Assembly: GCA_905215935.1 (NCBI GenBank)
Contig: CAJMRY010000004.1
Coordinates: 124,001 to 188,000, forward strand
Reading direction: 5' to 3'
Source: an uncultured bacterium
Lineage (GTDB): Bacteria; Bacillota; Clostridia; TANB77; CAG-508
DNA length: 64,000 nucleotides
A model generated the notes under the pieces. The model was given only the letters and a program-made list of their open reading frames with translations. It had not been told where the DNA came from and ran no database searches. Positions within the stretch are counted from its first letter, which is position 1, and every line of letters begins with the position of its first letter. Shown here in pieces: positions 21,801-30,199 of the stretch. Both the position numbers and the translations under genes were made by a program.

Positions 21801-22037
21801 TATGTTACTGAATTTAAAACAGATTTTGGTACAGTAGATATTGGTTTTGAATCAGTAACAAATCCTTGTATATATACTACTGTAAATGGAAATGTGGAAA
21901 GTGATGATTTCTTTATTAATAAGACTAAATTAGAAGGGTATAATAAAGATTTTGTGGTTTGGGATGAAGATGAACATATAACTAAAGTTTATAAAGAAGA
22001 AGTAAGGATGAAGAGGCTTCCTAGAACGGGGAGATAA
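18852..22037 (+). CDS. Thioester-domain surface adhesin with SpaA/Cna-B repeats and terminal LPRTG
   Basis: 1061 residues. Signal peptide (about 1-29). Residues about 35-180 form a thioester domain: Cys79 in IAYCVDPD and Gln140 in ATKQAGYWII are placed to form the Cys-Gln bond used to bind host surfaces covalently. Then six SpaA/Cna-B-like modules, each opening with a line such as GQIKIIKVDKD and containing DKNGEA and GKYTVKE, and a DUF11-like module (TGNVRLDNFVWYDVLPTDY). The protein stops at MKRLPRTGR: the sorting motif is there but the usual hydrophobic helix and charged tail are absent. Substrate of the neighbouring sortase by inference. Confidence 0.85.
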   Translation: MKKKINKIIIIMCVLITIMPMQMFQALATGIGDSPYLERDDLGFYTIQYQSKTSGNWYYITYSRTWYTDDQGIRRIAYCVDPDLNGIGWLEGEETGYHVDLNKVLSDDRLWRVYRHGYPYVSKESLGVETEDDAYLATKQAGYWIIRGYKLEDIYTYFRPGETSINGQNLEDIQRRGKKVIDAIYHLVDLGYNGTETPKVNGIIKINKTGDFTQDEKSEYYSQKYTVLSSTLMSGYTIKGIANFPEGSYISDLNGNSKNVFTSGEKFKIMIPKKSITKNITGKIEIEGKCQNYPVYYGEARNEKAQNYAVTVDSYSDITESVKLDINAFKSNIKLIKVDKDTKERISGVKFNFKYENGTNIGDYITDKNGEIYIKNLKQGTIVAKEIESKDEYILDAKENKINLEYNDTKTITVENEHKKGDFKLVKVDKDDNSITLGGVEFDLIDSKGKIVRHLTTDADGVAEVKNINTGNYTLKETLGKKEYKIALDKDITIKWNEISEVKVENEKKKGQIKIIKVDKDYNKVKLENVEFQIIDNNNRIVETIKTDKNGEAQTSKLPIGKYTVKEVSLGTNEEYILNEEPKTITVEENQIKNVEFENEHKKGILKIHKVDLDNKNIPVSDAEFEITDSDGYKYTCISNKDGIAYVDNIRTGVVTIKETKTNKIYKLSKDIYYTEIKANEVAELTIKNEKLKGQIEVYKIDAEDKEYKLEGVEFEVIDWNGKVIEKIRTDKNGKAITSKIPIGEYKIKEIKTDEMHILSKEIVKVNVKQDIVSKLNITNERIKGQIKIVKTSEDDNFINGLKLGSPIGNVKFELYDLSGKLVDKIVTDKEGIAITKKLDKGTYKIKEVESAKWYLLKQNEFLAEIKTNEEIVELGITNESEKPNVEIEKTGIIQATANQEISYNFKIKNTGNVRLDNFVWYDVLPTDYIRITKLVTGTYNQDLNYSVYYKTNKNDYIVLKEKLSTKVNNYIDFTNLPLDEDEYVTEFKTDFGTVDIGFESVTNPCIYTTVNGNVESDDFFINKTKLEGYNKDFVVWDEDEHITKVYKEEVRMKRLPRTGR

Positions 22038-22126
22038 AGGCGTTAAATAAAAATGCACTATAAGTTTGTACAGAATATTTTGAATTTTTTGTATTTGGGT
22101 ATTAACAAATAATATTTGCTCAAGAT

Positions 22127-22174
22127 TTAGTTCATGTACAGATTAGGTTTTAATCTGTATATGAACTAAAAAGT
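22127..22174 (+). terminator. Terminator after the adhesin gene
   Basis: TTAGTTCATGTACAGATTA and TTAATCTGTATATGAACTAA form a stem of about 19 bp with GGTT loop; A/T-rich afterwards. Confidence 0.7.
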
Positions 22175-22215
22175 AGTTACAATTCACAGTCTCTTATATA
22201 AGAGATAATGTTACC

Positions 22216-22374
22216 GCATAGCTAATTGATTGATATATTTTTTTAAAACAATCTTGAAGCGTGGCGGGCGAGAGATGTTAGTTACTTTTATATCACGCAG
22301 TTTAGGTAGTAGAGTAAGATAGTATGTGCCATCGGCGATTGTTTTAAAAAAATATATCAATCAATTAGCTATGC
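22216..22374. ncRNA. Structured repeat element, copy 2 (38-bp arms around a conserved 83-nt core)
   Basis: Arms 22216-22253 and 22337-22374 are perfectly complementary for 38 bp. The core (22254-22336) closely matches copy 1 at 5253. Within the core GCGTG and CACGC can pair. An additional outer stem joins 22175-22189 to 22395-22409 (14 of 15 pairs). Flanks TTACC and GCTAGTRT match copy 1. It takes up the middle of the 486-nt gap between the adhesin and CNNM genes, the rest being a terminator and a promoter. Class unknown. Confidence 0.72.
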
Positions 22375-22448
22375 TAGTATGAGCTTTTTAATAGCTGTGA
22401 ATAGTAACTAAAAAGTAACAAAAATAGTAAAATCTTCCAAATCTTGCA

Positions 22449-22477
22449 TTGACATAATTCTAATAGCAATATATAAT
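22449..22477 (+). promoter_or_regulatory. Consensus sigma-A promoter of the CNNM gene
   Basis: TTGACA (22449-22454), exactly 17 nt, TATAAT (22472-22477). Confidence 0.9.
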
Positions 22478-22523
22478 TATATACGTTAAAATATAAGATG
22501 GGAAACAAAGGAAGGAAGATTTT

Positions 22524-23849
22524 ATGTTAGTTAGTATAGTATTTTTAGTAATATTAATATTATTAAATGCATATTTTGCAGCAACAGAAATTGCATTTAT
22601 ATCATTAAATGATACAAAAATTGAAAAAATGGCAAAGGAAGGTAATAAAAAAGCAAAACAAATAGTAAAAATGTTAAGAAATCCAAGCAAATTTTTAGCT
22701 ACTATACAAATAGGAATTACACTTGCAGGATTTTTATCAAGTGCTTTTGCATCAGATACTTTTGCAGATATTTTAGCACCAATATTAAATAAGGTGTTAC
22801 CAATGATTTCAGTAGATGTATGGAGAGGTATTTCAATTATAATTATAACAATTATATTATCATTCTTTACATTAGTTTTTGGAGAATTAGTACCAAAAAG
22901 ACTTGCAATGAAGTATTATGAAAAAATATCTTTTGCAAGTATAGGAGTTATAAAAGTTATTTCTATAGTTACTGCACCATTTGTAAAACTATTAACTATA
23001 TCTACAAATTTAGTGTCTAAGGTATTTGGCGTTTCAGAAGACGACGAACAAACTGTAACAGAAGAAGAAATAAAAATGATGATTGATGAAGGTGAAGAAA
23101 AAGGAACTATAGATGAAGCAGAAAAAGAAATGATAAATAATGTGTTTGAATTTAATGATACAACAGCAGTAGAAGTTATGACACACAGAACAGACATATT
23201 TGCAATAGATATTAATGAAGACATTTACAAAATATTAGATAAAATAGATGAGTACAAATATAGCAGAATACCTGTATATGATGAAACAATAGATAATGTA
23301 AGAGGAATATTATTTGTTAAAGATATCTTAAAATCATTAAGTGGGAAAAAACAAATAAAAATAAAAAATATAATAAGAGATGTATATTTTGTACCAGAAT
23401 CTAAACCAATAAATGAAATATTTAAAGAACTACAAAAAAATAAAAAACAAATGGCTATAGTAGTTGACGAATATGGTGGAACATCAGGTTTAGTAACAAT
23501 GGAAGATATTTTAGAAGAATTAGTTGGAAATATATTTGATGAGTATGATGAAGTAGAAAATGAATATGAAAAAATAGATGAGAACACATTTTTAATTAGT
23601 GGAAGTGTATCAATAAATGAATTAAAGAAGATACTAAATATAAATATTCCAGAAGGAGATTATGATACTTTATCTGGATACTTATTAGAGGAATTAGGGC
23701 GTTTGCCAGAAGAAGGAGAAGAAGCTATAGTAGAGACTAAAGATGTAACATATAAAATAGAAGAATATGAAGAAAAAAGAATAATGTGGGTAAAAGCCTG
23801 CAAAAACAATAACCAAAATGTTGAAGAAGAAACAAAAGAAAAAGAATAA
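22524..23849 (+). CDS. CNNM/CorC-type membrane protein with CBS pair (HlyC/CorC family)
   Basis: 441 residues. N-terminal CNNM membrane domain with four hydrophobic segments (about 1-20, 60-80, 95-120, 130-160) and signatures NAYFAATEIAFISLN and FGELVPKRLAMKY. Two CBS motifs follow (VMTHRTDIFAIDINEDI and the second around VVDEYGGTSGLVTMEDILEE), then a CorC-HlyC domain. Family members move or regulate Mg2+/divalent cations. The WG-repeat gene starts 18 nt downstream and is likely cotranscribed. Confidence 0.92.
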   Translation: MLVSIVFLVILILLNAYFAATEIAFISLNDTKIEKMAKEGNKKAKQIVKMLRNPSKFLATIQIGITLAGFLSSAFASDTFADILAPILNKVLPMISVDVWRGISIIIITIILSFFTLVFGELVPKRLAMKYYEKISFASIGVIKVISIVTAPFVKLLTISTNLVSKVFGVSEDDEQTVTEEEIKMMIDEGEEKGTIDEAEKEMINNVFEFNDTTAVEVMTHRTDIFAIDINEDIYKILDKIDEYKYSRIPVYDETIDNVRGILFVKDILKSLSGKKQIKIKNIIRDVYFVPESKPINEIFKELQKNKKQMAIVVDEYGGTSGLVTMEDILEELVGNIFDEYDEVENEYEKIDENTFLISGSVSINELKKILNINIPEGDYDTLSGYLLEELGRLPEEGEEAIVETKDVTYKIEEYEEKRIMWVKACKNNNQNVEEETKEKE

Positions 23850-23867
23850 AAAGAGGGTTTGATATAG

Positions 23868-25595
23868 ATGAAGTCAAAAAATAAATTAGTAATAATCTTT
23901 ATAATTTTACTTGTGTTATTTGCATTTTTTATTTATAAAAGTTTAGCTAAAAATAGTAAATATGAAGTGAATTTTGAAGAAATAAATAAAAGAGATTATT
24001 TTTTAGTTTTTGATGATAAATATGGAGTTATTAATAAAAATGGAGAAATAGTTATAGAAACAAATTTCGATATGATACAAATACCAAATCCAAGCAAAGA
24101 TATTTTTATTTGTATGAATAATTACAATGCTGCAACAGGAAATTACGAAACAAAAGTATATAATAAAAATAAAGAAGTTTTATTTGATAAGTATGAAAGA
24201 GTAGAGGCAATTAAAAGAGAAGAAAACTTAAGTGATATTCCATATGAGAAAAGTGTTTTAAAATATAAAGAAAATGGAAAGTATGGTTTAATAGATCTTA
24301 ATGGAAATATAATAACAAAACCATTATATGAAAGTATTGAAGCTCTTGAGTTTAAAGAAGGAATGTTAATAGTAAAGAAAAACGGTAAAATAGGAGTTAT
24401 TAATATAGATGGAAAAGAAATAATTAATATAGAATATGATTCTATTGAAGCAGATAAATATTCTATAAATAAAAACCATAATGAAACCTCTGGTTTTATT
24501 GTATCTGTAAAAACAGAATCTGGATATAGATATGGATATATTAATTATAAAGGAAAAATGATATTAAACCTCGAGTATAATGAAATTGCAAGAATTAATT
24601 ATATAGAGGATGACGAAAATGTATATTTAGTAGCTTTTAAAAATGGACAAGCAGGATTTTTTATAAATAAAAAATTAATATTAAAACACGAATATGAAGA
24701 TATGCAATTTGATAATATCAATAAATTAGTAATTGTGCAAAAACTAGGAAAACAGGGGATATTTAATTTAAGTGGAGAAATAATAATTCCTATTGAATAT
24801 GACAACATAATAATAGCAGGCAATTTAATTAATGCTCAAAAAAATAATGATGTTATAGTATTTGATAATAAAGGAAAAAAATTAAATAACAAGAATTTTA
24901 TAAGTATAATATCTACAGAAAATAAGAATTATTTTATAAGTATAGATAGAGATGAAAATTTTGGAATAGTAGATAAAGATAATAATATTTTAGTAGACAA
25001 TAAATATACTTTTATAGATTATTTATATGATGACTACTTTATTGTTCAAGATAATACAAAATTAGGAGTAATTAATATAAATGAAGATGTAAAAGTGAAA
25101 CTTCAATATGATGTTTTACAAAAATTAGAAGGAACAAATGTAATACAAGGAATAAAGAATGAAACTGTAGAGTTAATTGATAAAAATATGCATGTTATAT
25201 CATCAATGAAAAATGGTGAAATAGAAATAACAAATAACTATATAAAAATATATAATTCAAAAGATATAAAGTATTTCGATTTTGACGGAAAAGAAATATC
25301 TAATATGCAAGCTATAGATAATCAAAATTTATATGCTAAAAAGCAAAAAGAATATTGGGGATTTGTTGATAAGAATGGAAATATCAAAGTAGAATATATA
25401 TATGATATGGTAACAGAATTTAATATTTATGGTTATGCAGGAATAAAAAAAGATGGTAAATGGGGAATAATTGATTCACAAGGAAATATTATTTTAAAAC
25501 CTACCTACGAAATAGAAGAAATACAGCCACAGTTTATAGGAAAATATTATAGAGTTGATTTAGGATATGGAGAAATTTTTTATATGGCAGAATAA
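23868..25595 (+). CDS. Membrane-anchored WG-repeat protein
   Basis: 575 residues. N-terminal anchor (about 6-24), then repeated units of about 35-60 residues with the WG pattern: KYGVINKNGEIVIETNFD, KYGLIDLNGNIITKPLY, KIGVINIDGKEIINIEYD, YWGFVDKNGNIKVEYIYD, KWGIIDSQGNIILKPTYE. WG repeats form beta structures thought to mediate protein contacts at the cell surface; no enzymatic function is predicted. Follows the CNNM gene in an operon. Confidence 0.85.
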   Translation: MKSKNKLVIIFIILLVLFAFFIYKSLAKNSKYEVNFEEINKRDYFLVFDDKYGVINKNGEIVIETNFDMIQIPNPSKDIFICMNNYNAATGNYETKVYNKNKEVLFDKYERVEAIKREENLSDIPYEKSVLKYKENGKYGLIDLNGNIITKPLYESIEALEFKEGMLIVKKNGKIGVINIDGKEIINIEYDSIEADKYSINKNHNETSGFIVSVKTESGYRYGYINYKGKMILNLEYNEIARINYIEDDENVYLVAFKNGQAGFFINKKLILKHEYEDMQFDNINKLVIVQKLGKQGIFNLSGEIIIPIEYDNIIIAGNLINAQKNNDVIVFDNKGKKLNNKNFISIISTENKNYFISIDRDENFGIVDKDNNILVDNKYTFIDYLYDDYFIVQDNTKLGVININEDVKVKLQYDVLQKLEGTNVIQGIKNETVELIDKNMHVISSMKNGEIEITNNYIKIYNSKDIKYFDFDGKEISNMQAIDNQNLYAKKQKEYWGFVDKNGNIKVEYIYDMVTEFNIYGYAGIKKDGKWGIIDSQGNIILKPTYEIEEIQPQFIGKYYRVDLGYGEIFYMAE

Positions 25596-25632
25596 TCTAG
25601 CAAGAAATGAAAGATAGAAGGGAAGAAATAAA

Positions 25633-26878
25633 ATGTATACTAAATTTGGAATTAGTAATGAATTAATAAATTTGGAAGAAAAAGTAACAAAAGAAATAAA
25701 TCAAGTTTTTGAAGAGATAGATAAGGTTTGTGAGTATAATTCTTTAAAAGTATTAAATGCATTTCAAAAATATAATATATCAGATATGCATTTTGGAAGT
25801 ACTACAGGATATGGATATGGAGATATAGGAAGAGATACAATAGAAAAAGTATATGCTGAAGTTTTAGAAACAGAAGATGCTATTGTAAGATCGCAATTTA
25901 TTTCTGGTACACATGCTTTAACTGTTGCTTTATTTGCTTTCTTACGTCCAGGAGATACATTTTTAAGTATTTGTGGAAAACCATATGATACATTAGACGA
26001 AGTAATTGGAATTACAGAAAATCCTAGTTCTTTGAAATCTTTTGGTGTGAAATATGAACAAATAGATTTAATAGATAATGATTTTAATTATAAAGCAATA
26101 GAAGAAAGAGTAAAAAAAGGTAATGTTAAATTAATAGAAATACAACGTTCTAGAGGATATGCACTAAGAAAAAGTATTAGTTTAGAAAAAATGGAAAAAG
26201 TGATTAAGTTAATAAAAAGTGTAAACAAAGATGCTATTATAATGGTAGATAATTGTTATGGCGAATTTGTAGATAGAATAGAGCCAACACACTTTGGAGC
26301 AGATGTAATAGTAGGTTCATTAATTAAAAATCTAGGAGGAGGAATTGCGCCGAATGGAGCATATATTGCAGGAACTAAAGAATTAGTGAATTTAGCAGCA
26401 GAAAGACTAACTGCTCCAGGACTTGGAAAAGAAGTAGGCCCAAGCTTAGGGATAAATAAATCTATTTTGCAGGGATTGTTTTTAGCTCCAAATGTAGTTG
26501 CAAGTAGTTTAAAAACAGCTGTATTTGCAAGTAAGATGTTAAAAGAATTAGGGTATAAGTTAGATCCAGAGTTTAATGAAAAAAGATCAGATATTGTTCA
26601 AACAATAGAGTTTGGGGATAGAGAAAAACTAATTAAATATTGTCAAGGAATTCAAATGGGATCACCAATAGATTCAAATTCAATTCCAGAAGCCTGGGAC
26701 ATGCCAGGTTATACAGATAAGGTTATTATGGCAGCAGGAACATTTACTCGGAGGTTCATCAATAGAATTAAGCTGTGATGCTCCAATACGTGAACCATAT
26801 GTAGCTTTTATGCAAGGTGGTTTAACTTATGAATATGGTAAGTTAGGTGTTATGAAGGCAATTCAAAATATAATGTAA
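25633..26878 (+). CDS. PLP-dependent enzyme of the aluminium-resistance/methionine gamma-lyase-like family, with a CGG +1 frameshift
   Basis: 414 residues if the C at 26749 is skipped. Fold-type I PLP enzyme: VRSQFISGTHALTVALFAFL, LIEIQRSRGYALRKS, DNCYGEFVDRIEPTHFGADV, and the Schiff-base lysine in GSLIKNLGGGIAP. The junction AAGTFT-GGSSIELSCDAP continues into REPYVAFMQGGLTYEYGK and a stop at 26876. Unshifted, the frame ends after eight more codons, removing a conserved C-terminal portion. ATG follows GAAGGGAAG. Confidence 0.87.
26749..26752 (+). other. CGGA +1 frameshift site (PLP enzyme, Gly373)
   Basis: In-frame ACT CGG A. Skipping C gives TFTGGSSIEL. Confidence 0.8.
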
Positions 26879-26928
26879 AGTTTAAAAACATATACTTTAG
26901 CAACAAGTAATTTTTATAGGAGGAAGAT

Positions 26929-28236
26929 TTGAAAGTAGTAGTAATTGGTGGAGGACCTGCTGGTATGATGAGTGCTATTACTGCAGCAAAGAAAGGTGAT
27001 GAAGTAATAGTTCTAGAAAAAATGAATGCTTTAGGAAGAAAATTATTAATTACGGGAAAAGGAAGATGTAATATAACAAGTAGTTTAGACATAAAAGATT
27101 TTATTTCAAATGTTCCTGGTAATGGTAAGTTTCTATATAGCAGTTTTCAAAATTATACTAATAAAGATATCATTAACTTTTTACAAAAACAGGGTGTACA
27201 AGTTAAAGAAGAAAGAGGAAATAGAATATTTCCAGTATCGGATAAATCTAAAGATGTATTAGATGCATTTATTAGAAAAATGAAAGAACTAAAGATTGAT
27301 ATTAGAACAAATAGTAAAGTAGTTAAAATAGAAGTTAAAAATGAAGAAGTAAAAGGTGTAAGATACATAAATAAAGAAGGAAATGAAATATTAGAAAATG
27401 CAGATAAAGTGATTTTAGCAACAGGAGGAAAGAGTTATCCAAATACTGGTTCAACAGGTGATGGATACAATTTAGCAAGAAGTGTAGGTCATAGTATAAC
27501 CAAAATAAAGCCATCATTAGTTCCTATAGCTGTTTCAGATAAAAAAAGTGAAACAGAAGATATTTTGAAACAAAGTAATATCGTGGATTCATTAAATTTA
27601 TGTAAAAGATTACAAGGTTTAACATTAAAGAATGTCTCAATTAAAATTAAAGATATAAAAAACAATAAAGTGATTTATGAGGATTTTGGAGAGATGATTT
27701 TTACTCACTTTGGAGTCTCAGGCCCAATAATATTAAGTGGTTCTGCCCATTTACTAAGATATAAGAATATAGAGGGTTTATTAAGAGAAGGAAATATAAA
27801 GCTAATTATAGATTTAAAACCTGCTCTATCTGTGGAAAAGCTTGAATTAAGATTAATTAGAGAATTTAAAGAACAAAGTAATAAGTTATTTAGAAATTCT
27901 TTAGATAATTTATTACCAAAAAAATTAATAGAGCCAATAGTAGATATTAGTAATATTTATGAAAATAAAAGGGTAAATGAAATTACGAAGGAGGAAAGGA
28001 AGTTACTTATTAATATTTTAAAAGGTATAACCTTGACTCTTAAGGAATTTAGAAGTATAGATGATGCTATAATTACAGCAGGAGGAATTGATATAAAAGA
28101 AATAAATCCTAAGACAATGGAATCGAAAAAAGTAAAAGGATTATTTTTTGCTGGTGAGATTATAGATGTTGATGCATATACTGGCGGATTTAATCTTCAA
28201 ATTGCATATAGTACAGGGTATACAGCAGGTATTTAG
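26929..28236 (+). CDS. HI0933/BaiN-type FAD-dependent oxidoreductase
   Basis: 435 residues. FAD-binding Rossmann start VVVIGGGPAGMMSAITAA and KMNALGRKLLITGKGRCNIT, then ILATGGKSYPNTGSTGDGYN, and C-terminal GLFFAGEIIDVDAYTGGFNLQ. Members are flavoproteins of poorly defined substrate. The start is TTG 26929, set by a strong TAGGAGGA 8 nt upstream and by the fact that MKVVVIGG is the expected N-terminus. Confidence 0.9.
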   Translation: MKVVVIGGGPAGMMSAITAAKKGDEVIVLEKMNALGRKLLITGKGRCNITSSLDIKDFISNVPGNGKFLYSSFQNYTNKDIINFLQKQGVQVKEERGNRIFPVSDKSKDVLDAFIRKMKELKIDIRTNSKVVKIEVKNEEVKGVRYINKEGNEILENADKVILATGGKSYPNTGSTGDGYNLARSVGHSITKIKPSLVPIAVSDKKSETEDILKQSNIVDSLNLCKRLQGLTLKNVSIKIKDIKNNKVIYEDFGEMIFTHFGVSGPIILSGSAHLLRYKNIEGLLREGNIKLIIDLKPALSVEKLELRLIREFKEQSNKLFRNSLDNLLPKKLIEPIVDISNIYENKRVNEITKEERKLLINILKGITLTLKEFRSIDDAIITAGGIDIKEINPKTMESKKVKGLFFAGEIIDVDAYTGGFNLQIAYSTGYTAGI

Positions 28237-28349
28237 AAATAGAAAAATAATTTTATTTATTTTTAGGTCATTATATAAAGTATGCAAATAGATTATAAGT
28301 GTAATTAAGGTTAGAATTTAAGCTATAAGATGTAAAAGAGGTTTTTTAT

Positions 28350-28985
28350 ATGTTTAAAACAATTAAAGAAGAAAGTATGCAAGCTGAAATTGTAGAGAAA
28401 AAGTCTAAGTTTATTGCTAATATTTTTTATGTACAAACAAGTGAGCAAGCAGAAGAAATAATAAACAGAATTAATAAAAAATATTATGATGCAAGACATA
28501 ATTGCTATGCATATTCTATACAAAATGCAAATGAGAGTATAAAAAGATTTAGTGATGATGGAGAGCCAAGTGGAACAGCAGGAGCTCCAATATTAAATAT
28601 TATAGAAAAGAATAATATAAGTAATATATTAGTTATTGTAACTAGATATTTTGGAGGAATCTTGCTGGGAACTGGAGGACTCGTTAGAGCATACTCTGAA
28701 GCAACCATCAAGGCATTAGATAAGGTAACATATGTAAAAGAAGAATGTGGAATGGAGTTATCTGTAACAGTAAATTATAGTGATTTTGAAAATTTAAAAT
28801 ATTTTTGTAAGAAAAACAATATTTATATCATAAATACCCATTATGAAAATTTTGTAGAATGTACAATAGAAGTTAATAACGAAGAAAAAGATAAGTTAAT
28901 AGCTAATAATGATAAAAACAATTTTAAAATACTAAATTATAAAGTTATAAAAGAAAAAAACATCAGAAAAAATATTGAAAATTAA
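28350..28985 (+). CDS. yigZ: YigZ/IMPACT family protein (UPF0029)
   Basis: 211 residues. Typical core KSKFIANIF, ARHNCYAYSI, FSDDGEPSGTAGAPIL, TRYFGGILLGTGGLVRAYSEA. The N-terminal UPF0029 domain is related to the C-terminal half of eukaryotic IMPACT; the molecular role in bacteria is unclear. ATG follows AAAAGAGG. Confidence 0.93.
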   Translation: MFKTIKEESMQAEIVEKKSKFIANIFYVQTSEQAEEIINRINKKYYDARHNCYAYSIQNANESIKRFSDDGEPSGTAGAPILNIIEKNNISNILVIVTRYFGGILLGTGGLVRAYSEATIKALDKVTYVKEECGMELSVTVNYSDFENLKYFCKKNNIYIINTHYENFVECTIEVNNEEKDKLIANNDKNNFKILNYKVIKEKNIRKNIEN

Positions 28986-29025
28986 ACGAAAAGACAGAAA
29001 ATTAGAAAAAATTTCCAGAAAGGTA

Positions 29026-29054
29026 TTGCAAATTTTCGGAAAACGGTTTATAAT
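29026..29054 (+). promoter_or_regulatory. Candidate spo0A promoter
   Basis: TTGCAA (29026-29031), 17 nt, TATAAT (29049-29054). No clear sigma-H element or 0A box was identified in the gap. Confidence 0.6.
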
Positions 29055-29100
29055 TCTAATTGTAAAATATTTACAAATTTATTAACAGGGGGAATTTAGT

Positions 29101-29919
29101 GTGAAAGAGAAAATTACGGTTTTAATTGCTGATGATAATAATGAATTTTCTATGACTTTAGCAAGTTATTTAGAAAAAGATGACGAAATGGAAGTAATAG
29201 GTATGGCAAAAAATGGAGAAGAAGCATTCGACATGATAGTGAGTACAAGACCTGATATAGTACTTTTAGACGTTATTATGCCACATTTAGACGGTTTAGG
29301 AGTATTAGAAAAGTTAAATGCTATACATATGGAAAAATTTCCACTTTGCATTATGCTTTCAGCAGTAGGACAAGATAAGATTACTCAAAGAGCTATTAAT
29401 TTAGGTGCTCAATACTATGTTGTAAAACCTATAGATATTGAATTATTAATAAAAAGAGTAAAAGACCTAAAATATTTCCAACCATCACAAAATAAAACTA
29501 ACTTTTTAAGCAGAGAAATAAAAGCTCAATATATAGAAATAGATTCAGAAAATAAAAAATCAGAAGAAAATTTAGAAGCATTAGTAACAAATATTATTCA
29601 CGAAGTAGGAGTTCCAGCACACATAAAAGGATATCAATATTTAAGAGAAGCTATCATGATGGTAGTAAATGATATTGATGTAATTAATCAAATTACAAAA
29701 CAATTATATCCAGATATAGCTGTAAAATATAAAACTACCCCATCAAGAGTTGAACGTGCTATTCGTCATGCTATAGAAGTAGCATGGGGAAGAGGTCAAA
29801 CAGATACAGTTGAAAATATATTTGGATATACAGTATCTGCAAGCAAAGGTAAGCCTACAAATTCAGAATTTATAGCAATGATAGCTGATAAATTAAGATT
29901 AGAATTAAAGAGTGCATAA
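29101..29919 (+). CDS. spo0A: Sporulation master regulator Spo0A
   Basis: 272 residues. Receiver domain with IADDNNEF, phospho-acceptor Asp in [12 protein letters not shown], and YYVVKPID. C-terminal Spo0A DNA-binding domain from about residue 150: [39 protein letters not shown] and [17 protein letters not shown]. Unequivocal Spo0A and the main evidence that the organism sporulates. Start is GTG 29101 after AGGGGGAA. Monocistronic. Confidence 0.98.
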   Translation: MKEKITVLIADDNNEFSMTLASYLEKDDEMEVIGMAKNGEEAFDMIVSTRPDIVLLDVIMPHLDGLGVLEKLNAIHMEKFPLCIMLSAVGQDKITQRAINLGAQYYVVKPIDIELLIKRVKDLKYFQPSQNKTNFLSREIKAQYIEIDSENKKSEENLEALVTNIIHEVGVPAHIKGYQYLREAIMMVVNDIDVINQITKQLYPDIAVKYKTTPSRVERAIRHAIEVAWGRGQTDTVENIFGYTVSASKGKPTNSEFIAMIADKLRLELKSA

Positions 29920-29969
29920 AATTTATACAATAAATCAGATGATATCAATAAATAAATTGGTTTATAAAA

Positions 29970-30018
29970 AACATCATATATTTACCTGAAAATAATAAAT
30001 ATGTGATGTTTTTTTTGT
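29970..30018 (+). terminator. Terminator after spo0A
   Basis: AACATCATATATTTA (29970-29984) pairs with TAAATATGTGATGTT (29996-30010), followed by T8. Confidence 0.88.
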
Positions 30019-30143
30019 GTGTGAAAAATAGTAAAATAAATGTCTTTTGTTAAAATTAAGTATATTAATTTTTTGTAATTGTACTATATAATAGCTTGTG
30101 AACATTTCTTTTGTGTTACAAAATATTATATACTATTTTAAAA

Positions 30144-30172
30144 TTTACAATAGTAAAAATACATGTTAAAAT
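30144..30172 (+). promoter_or_regulatory. Promoter of the 737-residue gene
   Basis: TTTACA (30144-30149), 17 nt, TAAAAT (30167-30172), 28 nt before the start codon. Confidence 0.6.
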
Positions 30173-30199
30173 ATATCTGATTATTGGAAAGAATGGAGA

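Noticed and set aside
29026..29100. CGGA at 29036 upstream of spo0A as a shift site
   Set aside because: It lies in the promoter spacer, outside any coding region.
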